Origin: an uncultured Sulfolobales archaeon
GTDB lineage: Archaea > Thermoproteota > Thermoprotei_A > Sulfolobales > NBVN01
DNA length: 64,000 bases
Assembly (NCBI GenBank): GCA_938073905.1
Contig: CALJEN010000010.1
Location: forward strand, 1-64,000
Direction: 5' to 3'
Positions 32,451-41,365 of the stretch are shown here, piece after piece. The stretch's first letter is position 1. Each line of letters opens with the position of its first letter. The notes beneath the pieces were generated by a model. It was not told the DNA's origin, made no database searches, and saw only the letters and a program-made list of their open reading frames with translations. The position numbers and the translations under genes were made by a program.

Positions 32451-32979
32451 GCACTACCACCCTCTTGCCTCTCGGGCAGGGCTCCACGTATATTTTCGCA
32501 TCGGGGTAGATAAGTCTTAGCTCCTTTCCGCCGTAGAGCCTGTCCAGGAATATGGCCAGGGCAGCCACCTCGGAGTGCGGCTGGTGACCTACGGCCACGT
32601 TGTAGTCCGCGAGCTCGTAGTATACTCGGGGGACTTTCGCGGCGCCAACTACAACCAAGATGTCCTTGCCGGACGCCCTGATCTCGTCTATCAGGTCATC
32701 GATGTGGAGACCGTACATGGTGAGGTGGACGACCAGTCCGCCCGACTCCCTCCACTTCCTCACGTACTCCAGCGGGTCGACCCCGTCCACGACCACGAAG
32801 TCTCTGCGACCCCAGGTCTCGCACACCCTCCTGAGGCTCTCGACCACGCTCTCGTCCTTGGTGTCCGCTATGGCGATCCCTGTGGCGCCGAAGGCCCTCG
32901 CCACGAGCCCGACGTGCGTCGTGACCCTCCTGTCCCTTTGGACCCTATGGCCCAGCCTGAGCACCACTACTCGGACCAT
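32434..32979 (-). CDS. trm56: tRNA (cytidine-56-2'-O)-methyltransferase Trm56
   Basis: A 181-residue SPOUT methyltransferase found in archaea, which methylates the ribose of C56 in the T loop. The N-terminal [33 protein letters not shown] and the knot region VVVGAAKVP ... [19 protein letters not shown] are diagnostic. It is first of the three-gene run with TFE and the C5 methyltransferase. A TATA-like GCTCCCGTCC region gives no clear promoter; the start is GTG or ATG at 32979 (MVRVVVL). Confidence 0.93.
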   Translation of the reverse strand: MVRVVVLRLGHRVQRDRRVTTHVGLVARAFGATGIAIADTKDESVVESLRRVCETWGRRDFVVVDGVDPLEYVRKWRESGGLVVHLTMYGLHIDDLIDEIRASGKDILVVVGAAKVPRVYYELADYNVAVGHQPHSEVAALAIFLDRLYGGKELRLIYPDAKIYVEPCPRGKRVVVRERQP

Positions 32980-33094
32980 CGAGCACGATATCGGGACGGG
33001 AGCTTATTTCTCGTACGCACCTCGCGCGCAGCGCGAGCAGAACCCTCTCCGGTACCGAGAGCTGAAGAGCGCGCGGCGGCCGTGGAGCAGAGGT

Positions 33095-33657
33095 CTACGG
33101 CTTAAGCCATCTCAACACTACGTAGCTCACCTCCCTCCTCCTCTCGTCGGGTATGGCCAGCAGCAGAGTCTTCCTGACGCTGTGCGATATCCTCCCCCAG
33201 CCGACTATGTCGCCCGGGTCGAGCGGCTGGTCTCTCGCGACCAGCTTCACCAGGAACGGAGCGTGCTCGAGGCCCGGCCTCGTCCTGTAGACGGCGAAGT
33301 CCGCCCCGTACTTGAGGGCCGACCTCACGACGAACCCCTGGGACCTCATGTCCTCGTACACCGTGTAGAGCTCCTCGAAGTTGCCGAAGACTCTACCGAC
33401 CACCTCGAGGAGCTCCTGCTCGCTCAGCTCCCTGTCTCCGGAAAACACCTTCAGGATGCCCTTTCTGAAGAGGAACACCGCCTCCAGCAGGGAGAGCTCC
33501 AGGGGCACCTCTATGTTCGTGTCCTTGGGCTTCCTCACCCCGATGGGCTTACCGTAGAACCCGTGGGCGAAGAGGCACCTGGCCTTCTCTGGGTCGAAGA
33601 CTACGACCTTGGAGCCGGCCAGGTACCCGAGAGCGGGGGCGCAGGACTTGAGCTCAC
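33095..33657 (-). CDS. endA: tRNA-splicing endonuclease EndA, with an apparent N-terminal frameshift
   Basis: The open part (GTG 33538 to 33095) holds the catalytic domain: YGADFAVYR (Tyr), LEHAPFLVKL (His) and SVRKTLLLAI (Lys). Upstream, in the same frame but without any start codon, 35 more codons read like EndA (AGSKVVVFDPEKARCLF, HGFYGKPIGVRKPK). A GTG at 33657 overlapping the previous stop (GTGA) lies in another frame. One extra base in the G5 run at 33635-33639 would join them into a normal ~187-residue protein. EndA removes tRNA introns such as those in the Met and Val genes here, so a real null is unlikely. Confidence 0.82.
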
Positions 33658-34310
33658 TTAAATGAGGAGAGGAACCAGATATAGGTCGCCACCCTCTTGG
33701 CTATATCGGCCGCGTCCTCGAGCTTGTCCAGGGCCTCCTTGAGTATGGGCGCGCCGGTGAAGTCTCCCGACATCCTCAAGCACTCGAGCCCACCCTCCCT
33801 GTAGAGCTCGTCGATAGAGTCCTCTGTCTTCAGGGCCTCGGAGAACGCCTCCTTGACGACCTTGTCGTTGCCCACGTTCCTGGCCATGTCTCCCAGCAAG
33901 TCCACGAGCGTTACCAGCCTCCTAGATACCTCACCGATTATCACGTAGACCCTATCCGGTATCCTGCCCCCGAGTCTGTTCACCAGGTAGAGCCTGTAAG
34001 CTGCGGCCTCGAGGTCTTCGGCTATCCTCAGGGTCTCGTCTATGACCACGATGTAGAGCTCGCGCGACGAGACGTACTCGGACACCTTGATGAAGTACTC
34101 CATGAGGATCATGGTCGAGTCCTCGACGCTGTTCTTCAGCTTCCTGACCCTCTCGTACCTCTTCTCGACGAGCGCGCTCTGCGTAAGGTCGGCCTCCTTC
34201 ACCATGCTGTTCAGCTCCCGGGCCTCGTCGGACACGAGCCTGTAGATGGCTATGAGTTGCTCCACTATATTGGACTCTGCCAGGCTGACCTCCGCGCTCG
34301 GGTAGCTCAC
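33654..34310 (-). CDS. DUF47 family PhoU-like protein
   Basis: A 218-residue all-helical protein with the charge pattern of DUF47/PhoU-related regulators (VEKRYERVRKLKNSVEDS, EDSIDELYREGGLECL, KLEDAADIAKRVATYIW). Such proteins bind metal clusters and often accompany low-affinity phosphate transporters (Pit); no transporter is adjacent here. Its stop overlaps the presumed endA start, suggesting one transcript. It is not closely related to the decayed phoU at 11279. Confidence 0.75.
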   Translation of the reverse strand: MSYPSAEVSLAESNIVEQLIAIYRLVSDEARELNSMVKEADLTQSALVEKRYERVRKLKNSVEDSTMILMEYFIKVSEYVSSRELYIVVIDETLRIAEDLEAAAYRLYLVNRLGGRIPDRVYVIIGEVSRRLVTLVDLLGDMARNVGNDKVVKEAFSEALKTEDSIDELYREGGLECLRMSGDFTGAPILKEALDKLEDAADIAKRVATYIWFLSSFK

Positions 34311-34466
34311 TTAACTCTCCCAAGAGTGTGTCCTGGAAGTACTTAATAAGCGTGTCTCCAGCTCGCGGCACGGAAGCGGCGATGCGCGGCAGCCGAGAGC
34401 TACGGGCCGGCCGGAGCTGAACCTTCAAAGCTTTATTGCCTCCCCCCGCCTGTAGCTGGGACGAGA

Positions 34467-35474
34467 ATGGAACTCTCGGAGCGAGTCGCGAGCTTCGCAA
34501 GCTCCGTCGGAGCCCTGACCTACAGGAGGATCGAGGAGCTGGTATCGGGCCGGCCGGCGGAGCTCTACGAGGCGTCCATGCATCTGGTTAGGGCGGGCGG
34601 CAAGAGGCTGAGGCCCCTCCTGGTGGTCCTCTCGTCCAGGATGTACGGGCTATCCCCGGAGGTCTCGTCATGGGCCGCGGCGGCCGTCGAGATACTCCAC
34701 AACTTCACGCTCGTCCACGACGACATAATAGACAGGGACGACTTCAGGAGGGGGGTGCCGACAGTCCACAAGGTGTGGGGCGAGGGGCTAGCGATAGTGG
34801 CAGGAGACCTGCTCTTCGCGAAGTCCTACGAGGCCCTCCTGAAGCTGCTTGACTACGGTGTGAGCCACGAGAGGGTCGCCTCGGCCATCAGGGAGCTGAC
34901 CTGGGCCGCCGTGACGGTGGCCGAGGGACAGGCCATGGACATACTGTTCGTCTCCCGGGAGAGGGTCGCGGTGGAGGAGTACATAGAGATGGTCAGGAAG
35001 AAGACCGCGGGGCTCTTCAAGTCGTCGATCCTGATAGGCTCGATCATCGCCGGGGCCCCCGAGGAGGACCTGGTAAAGCTCTCCGAGTTCGCCACGGACG
35101 TGGGCATAGCGTTCCAGATAAGGGACGACGAGCTGGGGCTCGTGGCGGACGAGAAGGTCTTGGGCAAGCCCAAGTACAGCGACCTCAGGGAGGGCAAGAA
35201 GACCCTGCTCGTGCTCTACGCCCTCGAGAGGGCGGACGAGAGGCAGAGGAGGAAGATACTGAGCTCCCTCGGCAGACCGGGAGCCACGCGGGAGGAGCTC
35301 GAGGAGGTGGCCAAGACTATAGCCGAGCTAGGGGCTCTCGAGTACAGCAACAAGCTGGCCGAGGAGTTCGTGAGGAGGGGCATAGAGGCTCTCTACTCCA
35401 CCAACCCCAGAGACCCGGACTCCAGGGAGATGCTGAAGGAGCTGGCCTACTACGTGACCAGGAGACTCTACTAG
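34467..35474 (+). CDS. Geranylgeranyl diphosphate synthase (polyprenyl synthetase)
   Basis: A 335-residue short-chain prenyl synthase. GGKRLRPLLVVL binds the homoallylic substrate; the first Asp motif is LVHDDIIDRDD (about 90-100) and the second QIRDDELGL. It builds the C20 chain for archaeal lipids, the donor used by the DGGGP synthase at 17759. The ATG at 34467 lies about 40 bases after a TATA-like CTTTATTGCC. A hypothetical protein and GltX follow closely in the same direction. Confidence 0.9.
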   Translation: MELSERVASFASSVGALTYRRIEELVSGRPAELYEASMHLVRAGGKRLRPLLVVLSSRMYGLSPEVSSWAAAAVEILHNFTLVHDDIIDRDDFRRGVPTVHKVWGEGLAIVAGDLLFAKSYEALLKLLDYGVSHERVASAIRELTWAAVTVAEGQAMDILFVSRERVAVEEYIEMVRKKTAGLFKSSILIGSIIAGAPEEDLVKLSEFATDVGIAFQIRDDELGLVADEKVLGKPKYSDLREGKKTLLVLYALERADERQRRKILSSLGRPGATREELEEVAKTIAELGALEYSNKLAEEFVRRGIEALYSTNPRDPDSREMLKELAYYVTRRLY

Positions 35475-35487
35475 CGGTGCGCCCTTC

Positions 35488-35943
35488 TTGTCGCGAAGGC
35501 TCGGAGAAGCCACGGCCAAGGTTCTGAGAGACCTCGAGGAGATAGTGAAGTACTACAGGCCCACGGAGTGCTACCGGGGAGGGGCTAGGGTGGAGTGCTA
35601 CGAGCTGGCCCTGGGACTGATCGAGAGGGGGTACGCCGAGGACGACGTCACCGTCTGCAACAGGAGGAAGGACGTCTGCCTGAGCCTGGCTAGAGGCTCT
35701 AGGGTCGCCGTGGTGGAGGTCTCGGCCACCGAGGTGTACCCCCAGGTGGACTCCGGAGACCGCGTGGGGGTCGCCGACCTCCTGGCCTACGGGATCACTA
35801 GCAAGGGCGAGCTCAGGAGCGTGAGGTCGGAGGTGGAGGGGTACGTCCTGCTGATACACGAGGACCCCGCGTCCAGGCCCCTAAAGTGCTACATAGTGAT
35901 AGCCAGAGAGGGTGTGGTGGTGGGTGGAGGTCGAGAGGCTTAG
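35488..35943 (+). CDS. Conserved-looking hypothetical protein between GGPP synthase and GltX
   Basis: A 151-residue protein with five cysteines (ECYRGGARVECYE, VTVCNRRKDVCLSLA) and strands such as SRVAVVEVSATEVYP and GYVLLIHEDPASR. The secondary-structure rhythm (helix, then strands with a central EVSATE) recalls small nuclease-like alpha/beta folds, but no catalytic set is clear. The start is TTG at 35488, 13 bases after the upstream stop. Its end overlaps gltX by 32 bases in another frame, so it is probably translated together with it. Confidence 0.5.
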   Translation: MSRRLGEATAKVLRDLEEIVKYYRPTECYRGGARVECYELALGLIERGYAEDDVTVCNRRKDVCLSLARGSRVAVVEVSATEVYPQVDSGDRVGVADLLAYGITSKGELRSVRSEVEGYVLLIHEDPASRPLKCYIVIAREGVVVGGGREA

Positions 35944-37693
35944 AGAGGTAGCTCTGAAGCACGCGCTGAAGAACTCCATAGACCACGGAGGGAGAGCCCT
36001 CGAGAGTGCCGTGCTCAGCAAGGTCTTCGGGGAGCTGCCGGAGCTGAGGAAGCACGCCAGGCAGGTGATCGAGGTGGTGAGGGAGGTGGTGGGGTTCGTT
36101 AACTCGCTCACGCTGGAGGAGCAGACGAGGCTCGCGAGGGAGAGGTACCCGGAGCTCCTCGAGGGGGTCGAGGAGGCCAGACCGGTGGAGAGGGCTCTGC
36201 CGCCCCTGCCCAACGTAGAGAAGTACAGAGTCGTCAGGACCAGGTTCGCGCCGAACCCCGACTTCTACATACACCTGGGAAACGCGAGGCCGGCCCTGCT
36301 CAGCTACGAGTACGCCAGGGAGTACAGGGGGGTCTTCATCCTCAGGTTCGAGGACACCGATCCCAGGATCAAGAGGCCTCTGCCGGAGGCCTACGGTGCA
36401 ATCAAGGAAGACCTGAAGTGGCTCGGGATCTCCTGGGACGAGGAGTACGTCCAGTCGGCGAGAATGGAGCTCTACTACGGGGTCGCCAGGGAGCTCATCG
36501 CCAGGGGCGGAGCGTACGTAGACCTCTGCGGACGCGAGGAGTTCAGGAAGCTCAAGCTCGAGAGGAGGGGGTGCCCCCACAGAGACCAGAGACCCGAGGA
36601 GTCCCTCGAGCTCTTCGACAAGATGCTCTCCGGCCACTTCGGGGAGGGGGAGGCGGTCGTCAGGGTCAAGACGGACCTCGCCCTCAGCGACCCGTCTCTC
36701 ATAGACTGGGTAGCTTTCAGGGTGGTGGACACCTCGAAGCACCCACACCCGCTGACCGGCGACAGGTACGTCGTGTGGCCCACCTACAACTTCGCGGCGG
36801 GGGTAGACGACAGGCTCATGGGGGTCACCCACATACTGAGGGGGAGGGAGCACGCGCTGAACACTCTGAAGCAGCTCTACGTCTACAGAGCCCTCGGGTG
36901 GGAGTACCCAGAGGTGATCAACCTGGGGAGGCTGAGGCTGGAGGGGATGATCCTCAGCAAGAGCAAGATAAAGGAGGTCCTCAGGAGGAGCAGGAGGGCC
37001 GGGACCGACGACCCCAGGTTCGGCACGCTGAGGTCTCTGAGAAGGAGGGGGATACTCCCGGAGGTGGTGAGGGAGATAGTGTTGGAGGTCGGGGTCAAGG
37101 GGACCGACGCGACGATCAGCTGGGAGAACGTAGCGTCGCTGAACAGGAGGAGGGTGGACCCGGTGGCCCCCAGGATCATGGCCGTGTTCGACCCGGTGAG
37201 GGTGGTGATACGGGGAGTGCCCAGAGACCCCTCCCTGAGGACCCTGAGGCTCGACTACCACCCGACCAACGCGTCTCTGGGCTCGAGGACAATCGACCTC
37301 GGCCGGGAGGAGGCTGTCGAACTGTTCGTGAGCAGGGAGGACCTCCACCTGCTGAAGGAGAGAGGGGCACTGAGGCTGATGGAGTTCTGCAACATCTCGC
37401 TCGAGAGCGAGAGCGGCGACCGTGTTGAGACCAGGTTCACCGGAACCGAGCTGGAGATAGCGAGGAAGGCCGGGCTGAAGCTGGTCCAGTGGGTCCCGGT
37501 CAGAGACCACGTCAGGCTGGACGTCCTGAAGCCCGAGGGGCTCGGGCTGAGGACTCTCCGCGGGCTAGCCGAGGCCTCTCTAGTGGGGTTCGGACCCGGG
37601 ACCCTCGTCCAGCTCGTGCGCGTGGGCTTCGTCAAGCTGGAGGACGTTTACGCGAAGGAGAGGAAGGTGAAGGCCGTCTACGCGCACGACTAG
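35912..37693 (+). CDS. gltX: Glutamyl-tRNA synthetase (archaeal type)
   Basis: A 593-residue class I synthetase that charges tRNA-Glu. After a 100-residue archaeal N-terminal helical domain come FAPNPDFYIHLGNARPA (HIGH motif variant) and ILRFEDTDPRIKRPLPEAY; the KMSKS-like loop is MILSKSKI. The C-terminal beta-barrels follow the eukaryote/archaea GlnRS-GluRS pattern (IMAVFDPVRVVIRG). If GlnRS is absent, as in archaea generally, it also misacylates tRNA-Gln for the amidotransferase route; this cannot be tested here. The start may be ATG 35912 or GTG 35924. Confidence 0.94.
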   Translation: MWWWVEVERLREVALKHALKNSIDHGGRALESAVLSKVFGELPELRKHARQVIEVVREVVGFVNSLTLEEQTRLARERYPELLEGVEEARPVERALPPLPNVEKYRVVRTRFAPNPDFYIHLGNARPALLSYEYAREYRGVFILRFEDTDPRIKRPLPEAYGAIKEDLKWLGISWDEEYVQSARMELYYGVARELIARGGAYVDLCGREEFRKLKLERRGCPHRDQRPEESLELFDKMLSGHFGEGEAVVRVKTDLALSDPSLIDWVAFRVVDTSKHPHPLTGDRYVVWPTYNFAAGVDDRLMGVTHILRGREHALNTLKQLYVYRALGWEYPEVINLGRLRLEGMILSKSKIKEVLRRSRRAGTDDPRFGTLRSLRRRGILPEVVREIVLEVGVKGTDATISWENVASLNRRRVDPVAPRIMAVFDPVRVVIRGVPRDPSLRTLRLDYHPTNASLGSRTIDLGREEAVELFVSREDLHLLKERGALRLMEFCNISLESESGDRVETRFTGTELEIARKAGLKLVQWVPVRDHVRLDVLKPEGLGLRTLRGLAEASLVGFGPGTLVQLVRVGFVKLEDVYAKERKVKAVYAHD

Positions 37694-37783
37694 GCCCTCC
37701 CTCGGTTCGGCGGCCGACCGATGCCGATCGCTGTCCGGGACTTTCGCGACCCCCTTTTAAGGCGGCCCAGAGTATGGGATGCC

Positions 37784-38074
37784 ATGATCTGCGAGAGCCT
37801 GTGGCTCCTCACGAGGAGGCCCGCCGAGGTCAGGGCCGACGACCTCATAAGGGCGGCGCTCGTAGCCTGCGGCCCGAACAGGGTCAGGGTAGTGGAGGAG
37901 TTCTCCGGGAACTCTACGAGGGTCTTCGTGGAGGTGGTCTCGGGCGAGGCGTGCTCCCAGTACCTCTCTCCCCTCCTCAGGTACATCCTCGGTGAGGACG
38001 CGAGGATAGTCTCGTCCGAGTGCGGAGACGTCCCTTTAGGATACGCCTCGGTCGCACCAGCAGCCCCGAGGTGA
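37784..38074 (+). CDS. Hypothetical protein upstream of the HerA-type ATPase
   Basis: A 96-residue protein (MICESLWLLTRRPAEVRADD...). The ATG at 37784 follows a TATA-like CTTTTAAGG at about 37753-37761, which argues against the longer frame starting at 37721. It overlaps the ATPase gene by up to 55 bases, so both are on one mRNA. It has three or four strands with a cysteine-containing helix; no family recognised. A small partner of the ATPase is a guess. Confidence 0.5.
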   Translation: MICESLWLLTRRPAEVRADDLIRAALVACGPNRVRVVEEFSGNSTRVFVEVVSGEACSQYLSPLLRYILGEDARIVSSECGDVPLGYASVAPAAPR

Positions 38075-39084
38075 TATACTCCACCCGCGGTGGCCTGGAG
38101 GAGCAAGCGGAGGGGATCCTGCTGGGGAGGGTGAGCTCCCCCCTCAGGGTCCCGGTCCGCGTGAAGCCCAGCGACTTCCTCAGGCACTGCCTGATCGTCG
38201 GGACTACGGGGTCGGGGAAGACCAGCCTGGCCATGAGGATCGCCAGCGAGCTCAAGCGCTACGGTGCTGCGGTCGTCCTGGACTGGTACGGGGAGTACCA
38301 GTCCGTCGGCGACAGGATCCTCCGCGTGGGGGCCGGAGACCCCGTGGCGATACCCATAGAGGACCCCCTGGACGCCGTGTTCCTGCTGGAGGAGGTCCTC
38401 GAGCTCAGTCCTCCCCAGTCCTACCTGCTGGCCAAGCTGCTGAAGAAGCCGAGAGACCTCGAGCGGATAGTAGACCTCCTGGAGGCGTACGAGCCCGAGG
38501 CCAGGTGGGAGGTGGAGACGAAGGCCTCGCTCGCGAGGAAGGTGTCGCTGCTCCTGAGGTACGGCAGAGCCTTCAGGGTCGTCCAGCCCAGCGAGGTGGG
38601 GAGGGTGGAGGAGTTCTCGAGAGGGAGGCTGACTGTGTTCGACCTCAGCAGCCTGAGGACTCTCGAGCTCAGGAGGCTCGTGGCCCTCGGGGTTCTGAAC
38701 GCTGTCAGGTACCTGAAGGAGCGGAGGGAGCTCGAGGAAGACGTCTTCGTGGTGGTCGAGGAGGCCCACAACGTGATGGCCAGGGGCAGGTTCCTCCAGA
38801 AGTACCTGGCGGAGGTGAGGAAGCTCGGGATAGGTCTGCTGGTGGTGACCCAGTCCCCGGCGGGGCTCGACTACGAGGTCATGAACAACACGAACGTCAA
38901 GATAGTGAAGGCCCTGAAGTCCGCGGAGGACATGGCCGCGGTCTCCAGGTCTATGAACCTCGACCCCAGGGTGGCCTCGATGATAGGCAAGCTGGGCTTC
39001 GACGAGGCCGTGGTGGAGGCTCCCTCGCTCACCGAGCCGGTCGTCGTCGAGCTCGACTGGGACCCCCGCGGCTCGGAGCGCTAG
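38020..39084 (+). CDS. HerA/DUF87-type P-loop ATPase
   Basis: A 354-residue ATPase. A short N-terminal HAS-barrel-like part (EGILLGRVSSP) precedes Walker A LIVGTTGSGKTSL (residues 59-70), Walker B VFVVVEEAHNVM and a sensor VVTQSPAGLD. HerA-like motors pump DNA; classical HerA of about 500 residues sits with nurA, rad50 and mre11, none of which are here, so this shorter paralogue may serve another purpose. GTG 38071, overlapping the preceding stop as GTGA, is an alternative start. Confidence 0.75.
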   Translation: MRRRPFRIRLGRTSSPEVIYSTRGGLEEQAEGILLGRVSSPLRVPVRVKPSDFLRHCLIVGTTGSGKTSLAMRIASELKRYGAAVVLDWYGEYQSVGDRILRVGAGDPVAIPIEDPLDAVFLLEEVLELSPPQSYLLAKLLKKPRDLERIVDLLEAYEPEARWEVETKASLARKVSLLLRYGRAFRVVQPSEVGRVEEFSRGRLTVFDLSSLRTLELRRLVALGVLNAVRYLKERRELEEDVFVVVEEAHNVMARGRFLQKYLAEVRKLGIGLLVVTQSPAGLDYEVMNNTNVKIVKALKSAEDMAAVSRSMNLDPRVASMIGKLGFDEAVVEAPSLTEPVVVELDWDPRGSER

Positions 39085-39138
39085 CGCTCCGGTGGTCTCC
39101 GCTCCCGGATGCCGTCTCGCGGCAGGCGCGGAGGAGGG

Positions 39139-39852
39139 CTAGGTCTCGAGCAGCTTCCTCTTCGCCTTCTCGTACTCCTCCCTAGTTATCGCACCGGAGT
39201 CGAGCAGCTTCCTGAGCCTCTCCAGCTGCTCCACGAGAGTCTCGGCGGCCGGCTGCTGAGCCGGGGGAGAGGTCCTCTCGGCGATCCGCTCTACCGAGAC
39301 CGCTATCCTCTGCTGCTGAAACACCTCCCTCCACTCGGCTAGCCTGCCCACTAGGACGCTCTTCACAGTCAGGGGGTCGCGCACGTCCCAGAAGTTGTTC
39401 CCCCTTCCCTTGAGGAGAGCGGGTCTAGCCCCTCCTCCACCGATCAGCACACCCTTCCCCACGGCCACCCCGGTGGCTACGTGTCTCACCTCGAGCCCCG
39501 CCGCAGTCACGAACGACACCGAGCCGCAGTTGAAGGCTCGCGCGAGGATGCCCTGCGACACGTGGACGTCCCTGATCTGGTCGAACGTCAGCTCCCTGGC
39601 GTAGTTACCGAAGACCCAGGACTTCACTATTCGGACAGACCTATCGGTTATGTAGTAGGTGTAAGCCCTCTTGTTGAAGTAGTATAGTGTGAAGAACGCC
39701 AGGGAGAGGAGCAGCCAGAGCGCGAGGAGGACGGGTGCGAACACGAAGAGGGGAGTGAGGAGCGCGGTGACCGCGGTGAAGACTATGGCGAACTTAACGA
39801 CGGTCTTCTTCAGGAAGGGCTTGCCAAACCACAGAACAGCCGCCGCTCCCAC
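39139..39852 (-). CDS. Membrane protein with bacterial PH-like domain and C-terminal SHOCT motif
   Basis: A 237-residue protein with two membrane helices (about 17-34 and 37-56), then a bPH2-type domain (RAYTYYITDRSVRIVKSWVF, LTFDQIRDVHVSQGILARAF) and, after a Pro/Ala/Gln linker, a C-terminal SHOCT peptide (LERLRKLLDSGAITREEYEKAKRKLL). SHOCT ends are small oligomerisation or binding modules. Function unknown; such proteins sit in the cell membrane with the PH-like part in the cytoplasm. It is convergent with the ATPase gene. Confidence 0.75.
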   Translation of the reverse strand: MGAAAVLWFGKPFLKKTVVKFAIVFTAVTALLTPLFVFAPVLLALWLLLSLAFFTLYYFNKRAYTYYITDRSVRIVKSWVFGNYARELTFDQIRDVHVSQGILARAFNCGSVSFVTAAGLEVRHVATGVAVGKGVLIGGGGARPALLKGRGNNFWDVRDPLTVKSVLVGRLAEWREVFQQQRIAVSVERIAERTSPPAQQPAAETLVEQLERLRKLLDSGAITREEYEKAKRKLLET

Positions 39853-39968
39853 GAACTCCTACCGTCATGGCGTGGACTACGGAGCTTTTATACTCCACGC
39901 CTCGGCCTTCGCATTCTCCGAACCCCGGTGATAGCCGGGGAGTGCGGAGCGGTGCGCACTACGCCGGG

Positions 39969-41258
39969 CTAAGACCGAGGGTAGAAGATGCGTCCGCGCA
40001 GGTCGTAGAAGGTCGCGGCAGTGACGAGCACGGTCTGCCTCGTCCCGAGGAGCCCTCCCGAATCCTCGCCGAGGAGCACCACGGGCTTGTAGTTCGCAGT
40101 CCTCCCCACAACGCTCCCCCGGAAGCTCCTCTGGGTCACGACGACCTGAGCTAGGGAGCCCAGGTACTCCCGGTTTACGCTAGCCCCGACCTCCTCTACC
40201 ACCCTGCTGAGGTGGGTGGACCTCAGCTTCTTGACGCCCTCGGGCACCTGGGGCATCCCCGCGGACTCCGTGCGGGGCCTCACGGTGTACTGGGCTACGT
40301 GGACCTTGTCGAACTGCAGCTCGACCACGGCCTCGACTGTCCTCCGGAACGCCTCCTCGTCCTCCCCGGGGTGCCCCACTATCACGTCGGTGGCTATGGA
40401 GATCCCCGCGACCTTCCTCCTGAGCTCCCTGACGAGCCCCCGGTACTCGTCGTAGGTGTACCTCCTCTTCATCACCTTCAGGACTCCGTCGTCGGCCGAC
40501 TGGAGCGGCACGTGGAGGTACTTGTAGACCCGCGGGTCTCTGAGGACGTCGACGAGCCCGTCCAGCACTCCGGCGAGCGTGTCGGGGTTCGTCATCCCGA
40601 TCCTGACCATGTAGTCCCCCGGAACGCGGTCTAGCACCTCCCTCACCAGGTCCGGGAGGCGCACGCTCCCCAGGTCGAGACCGTAGGAGCACGAGTCCTG
40701 GGCCGTTAGCTCGATCTCGACAGCTCCCCGCTTCACGGCCTCCTCGACCGCCCCGACCACCGCGCGCGGACTGTACGACCGCAGCCTCCTCCTCGCCAGC
40801 TTGGTGATGCAGAAGGAGCAGTCGCCGGCGCACCCCTCGGCTATCGGGATGGCCGCGACGGCCCCCTCCACGCACGGCTTGAGGTAGGAAGTGTCCCTCT
40901 CACCGAGGAGGAGATCCCTCCCGCTCTCGATGGCCTCGACGAGCCTCGTGATGTTCTGGGGGGAGACGAGCGCGGCCTCCGGCAGAAGCCTCTTGACGGT
41001 GTACGGCTGGGCGGCGGCCATGCAGCCCGCCACGACCACCCTCTTAGAGCCCCCGAGAGTCCTGCGCACCTCGGAGAGCCTCTTGAGCACCCTCTGCTCG
41101 GTGTCCAGCCTCACGGTGCAGGTGTTCACGACCACCACGTCGGCCTCCTCGAGCCGTTCCACGACTCTGTAGCCCCTCTCGGCTACTAGGGACTTCATCA
41201 GAGCCGTGTCGGCCCTGTTCAGTGCGCACCCGTAGGTCTCGAAGTATACGGACGCCAC
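39969..41258 (-). CDS. mtaB: tRNA t6A37 methylthiotransferase (e-MtaB/CDKAL1 type)
   Basis: A 429-residue radical SAM protein that adds a methylthio group to t6A37 in ANN-decoding tRNAs. The N-terminal UPF0004 domain has three cluster cysteines (YGCALNRAD, NTCTVR, VAGCMAAAQP), the radical SAM core has EGCAGDCSFCITKLARR, and the C-terminal TRAM domain ends at FYDLRGRIFYPRS. The GTG start at 41258 follows a minus-strand TATA (GCTATAAAAC, about 41288-41297). Sulfur could come through the sufS product of this window; that is inference. Confidence 0.92.
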   Translation of the reverse strand: MASVYFETYGCALNRADTALMKSLVAERGYRVVERLEEADVVVVNTCTVRLDTEQRVLKRLSEVRRTLGGSKRVVVAGCMAAAQPYTVKRLLPEAALVSPQNITRLVEAIESGRDLLLGERDTSYLKPCVEGAVAAIPIAEGCAGDCSFCITKLARRRLRSYSPRAVVGAVEEAVKRGAVEIELTAQDSCSYGLDLGSVRLPDLVREVLDRVPGDYMVRIGMTNPDTLAGVLDGLVDVLRDPRVYKYLHVPLQSADDGVLKVMKRRYTYDEYRGLVRELRRKVAGISIATDVIVGHPGEDEEAFRRTVEAVVELQFDKVHVAQYTVRPRTESAGMPQVPEGVKKLRSTHLSRVVEEVGASVNREYLGSLAQVVVTQRSFRGSVVGRTANYKPVVLLGEDSGGLLGTRQTVLVTAATFYDLRGRIFYPRS

Positions 41259-41356
41259 CGGCTACCGTTGTCGCATAGCTACTGCTTGTTTTATAGCCAC
41301 GCGTTCCGCCTCGGCCTCAGAGGCTTTCGGAGACAGCGGTGAAGCCGGTGGGGAGC

Positions 41357-41365
41357 GTATAAATA
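41357..41365 (+). promoter_or_regulatory. Strong TATA box without an obvious gene
   Basis: GTATAAATA, with a purine-rich GGGGAGC before it, predicts transcription from about 41387 rightwards. A second TATA-like element (TATTTTAAC, about 41486-41494) fits the DUF2258 gene better, so the ~95 bases between are either a long alternative leader or a small RNA. Confidence 0.4.

Noticed and set aside
41267-41310. Sequence CCGTTGTCGCATAGCTAC resembles 61782-61800 (17 of 18 bases), with a further shared GCGTTCC downstream.
   Set aside because: In 64 kb a few 17/18 matches are expected by chance, and one copy overlaps the mtaB promoter while the other spans the nmd3 stop; no common function.
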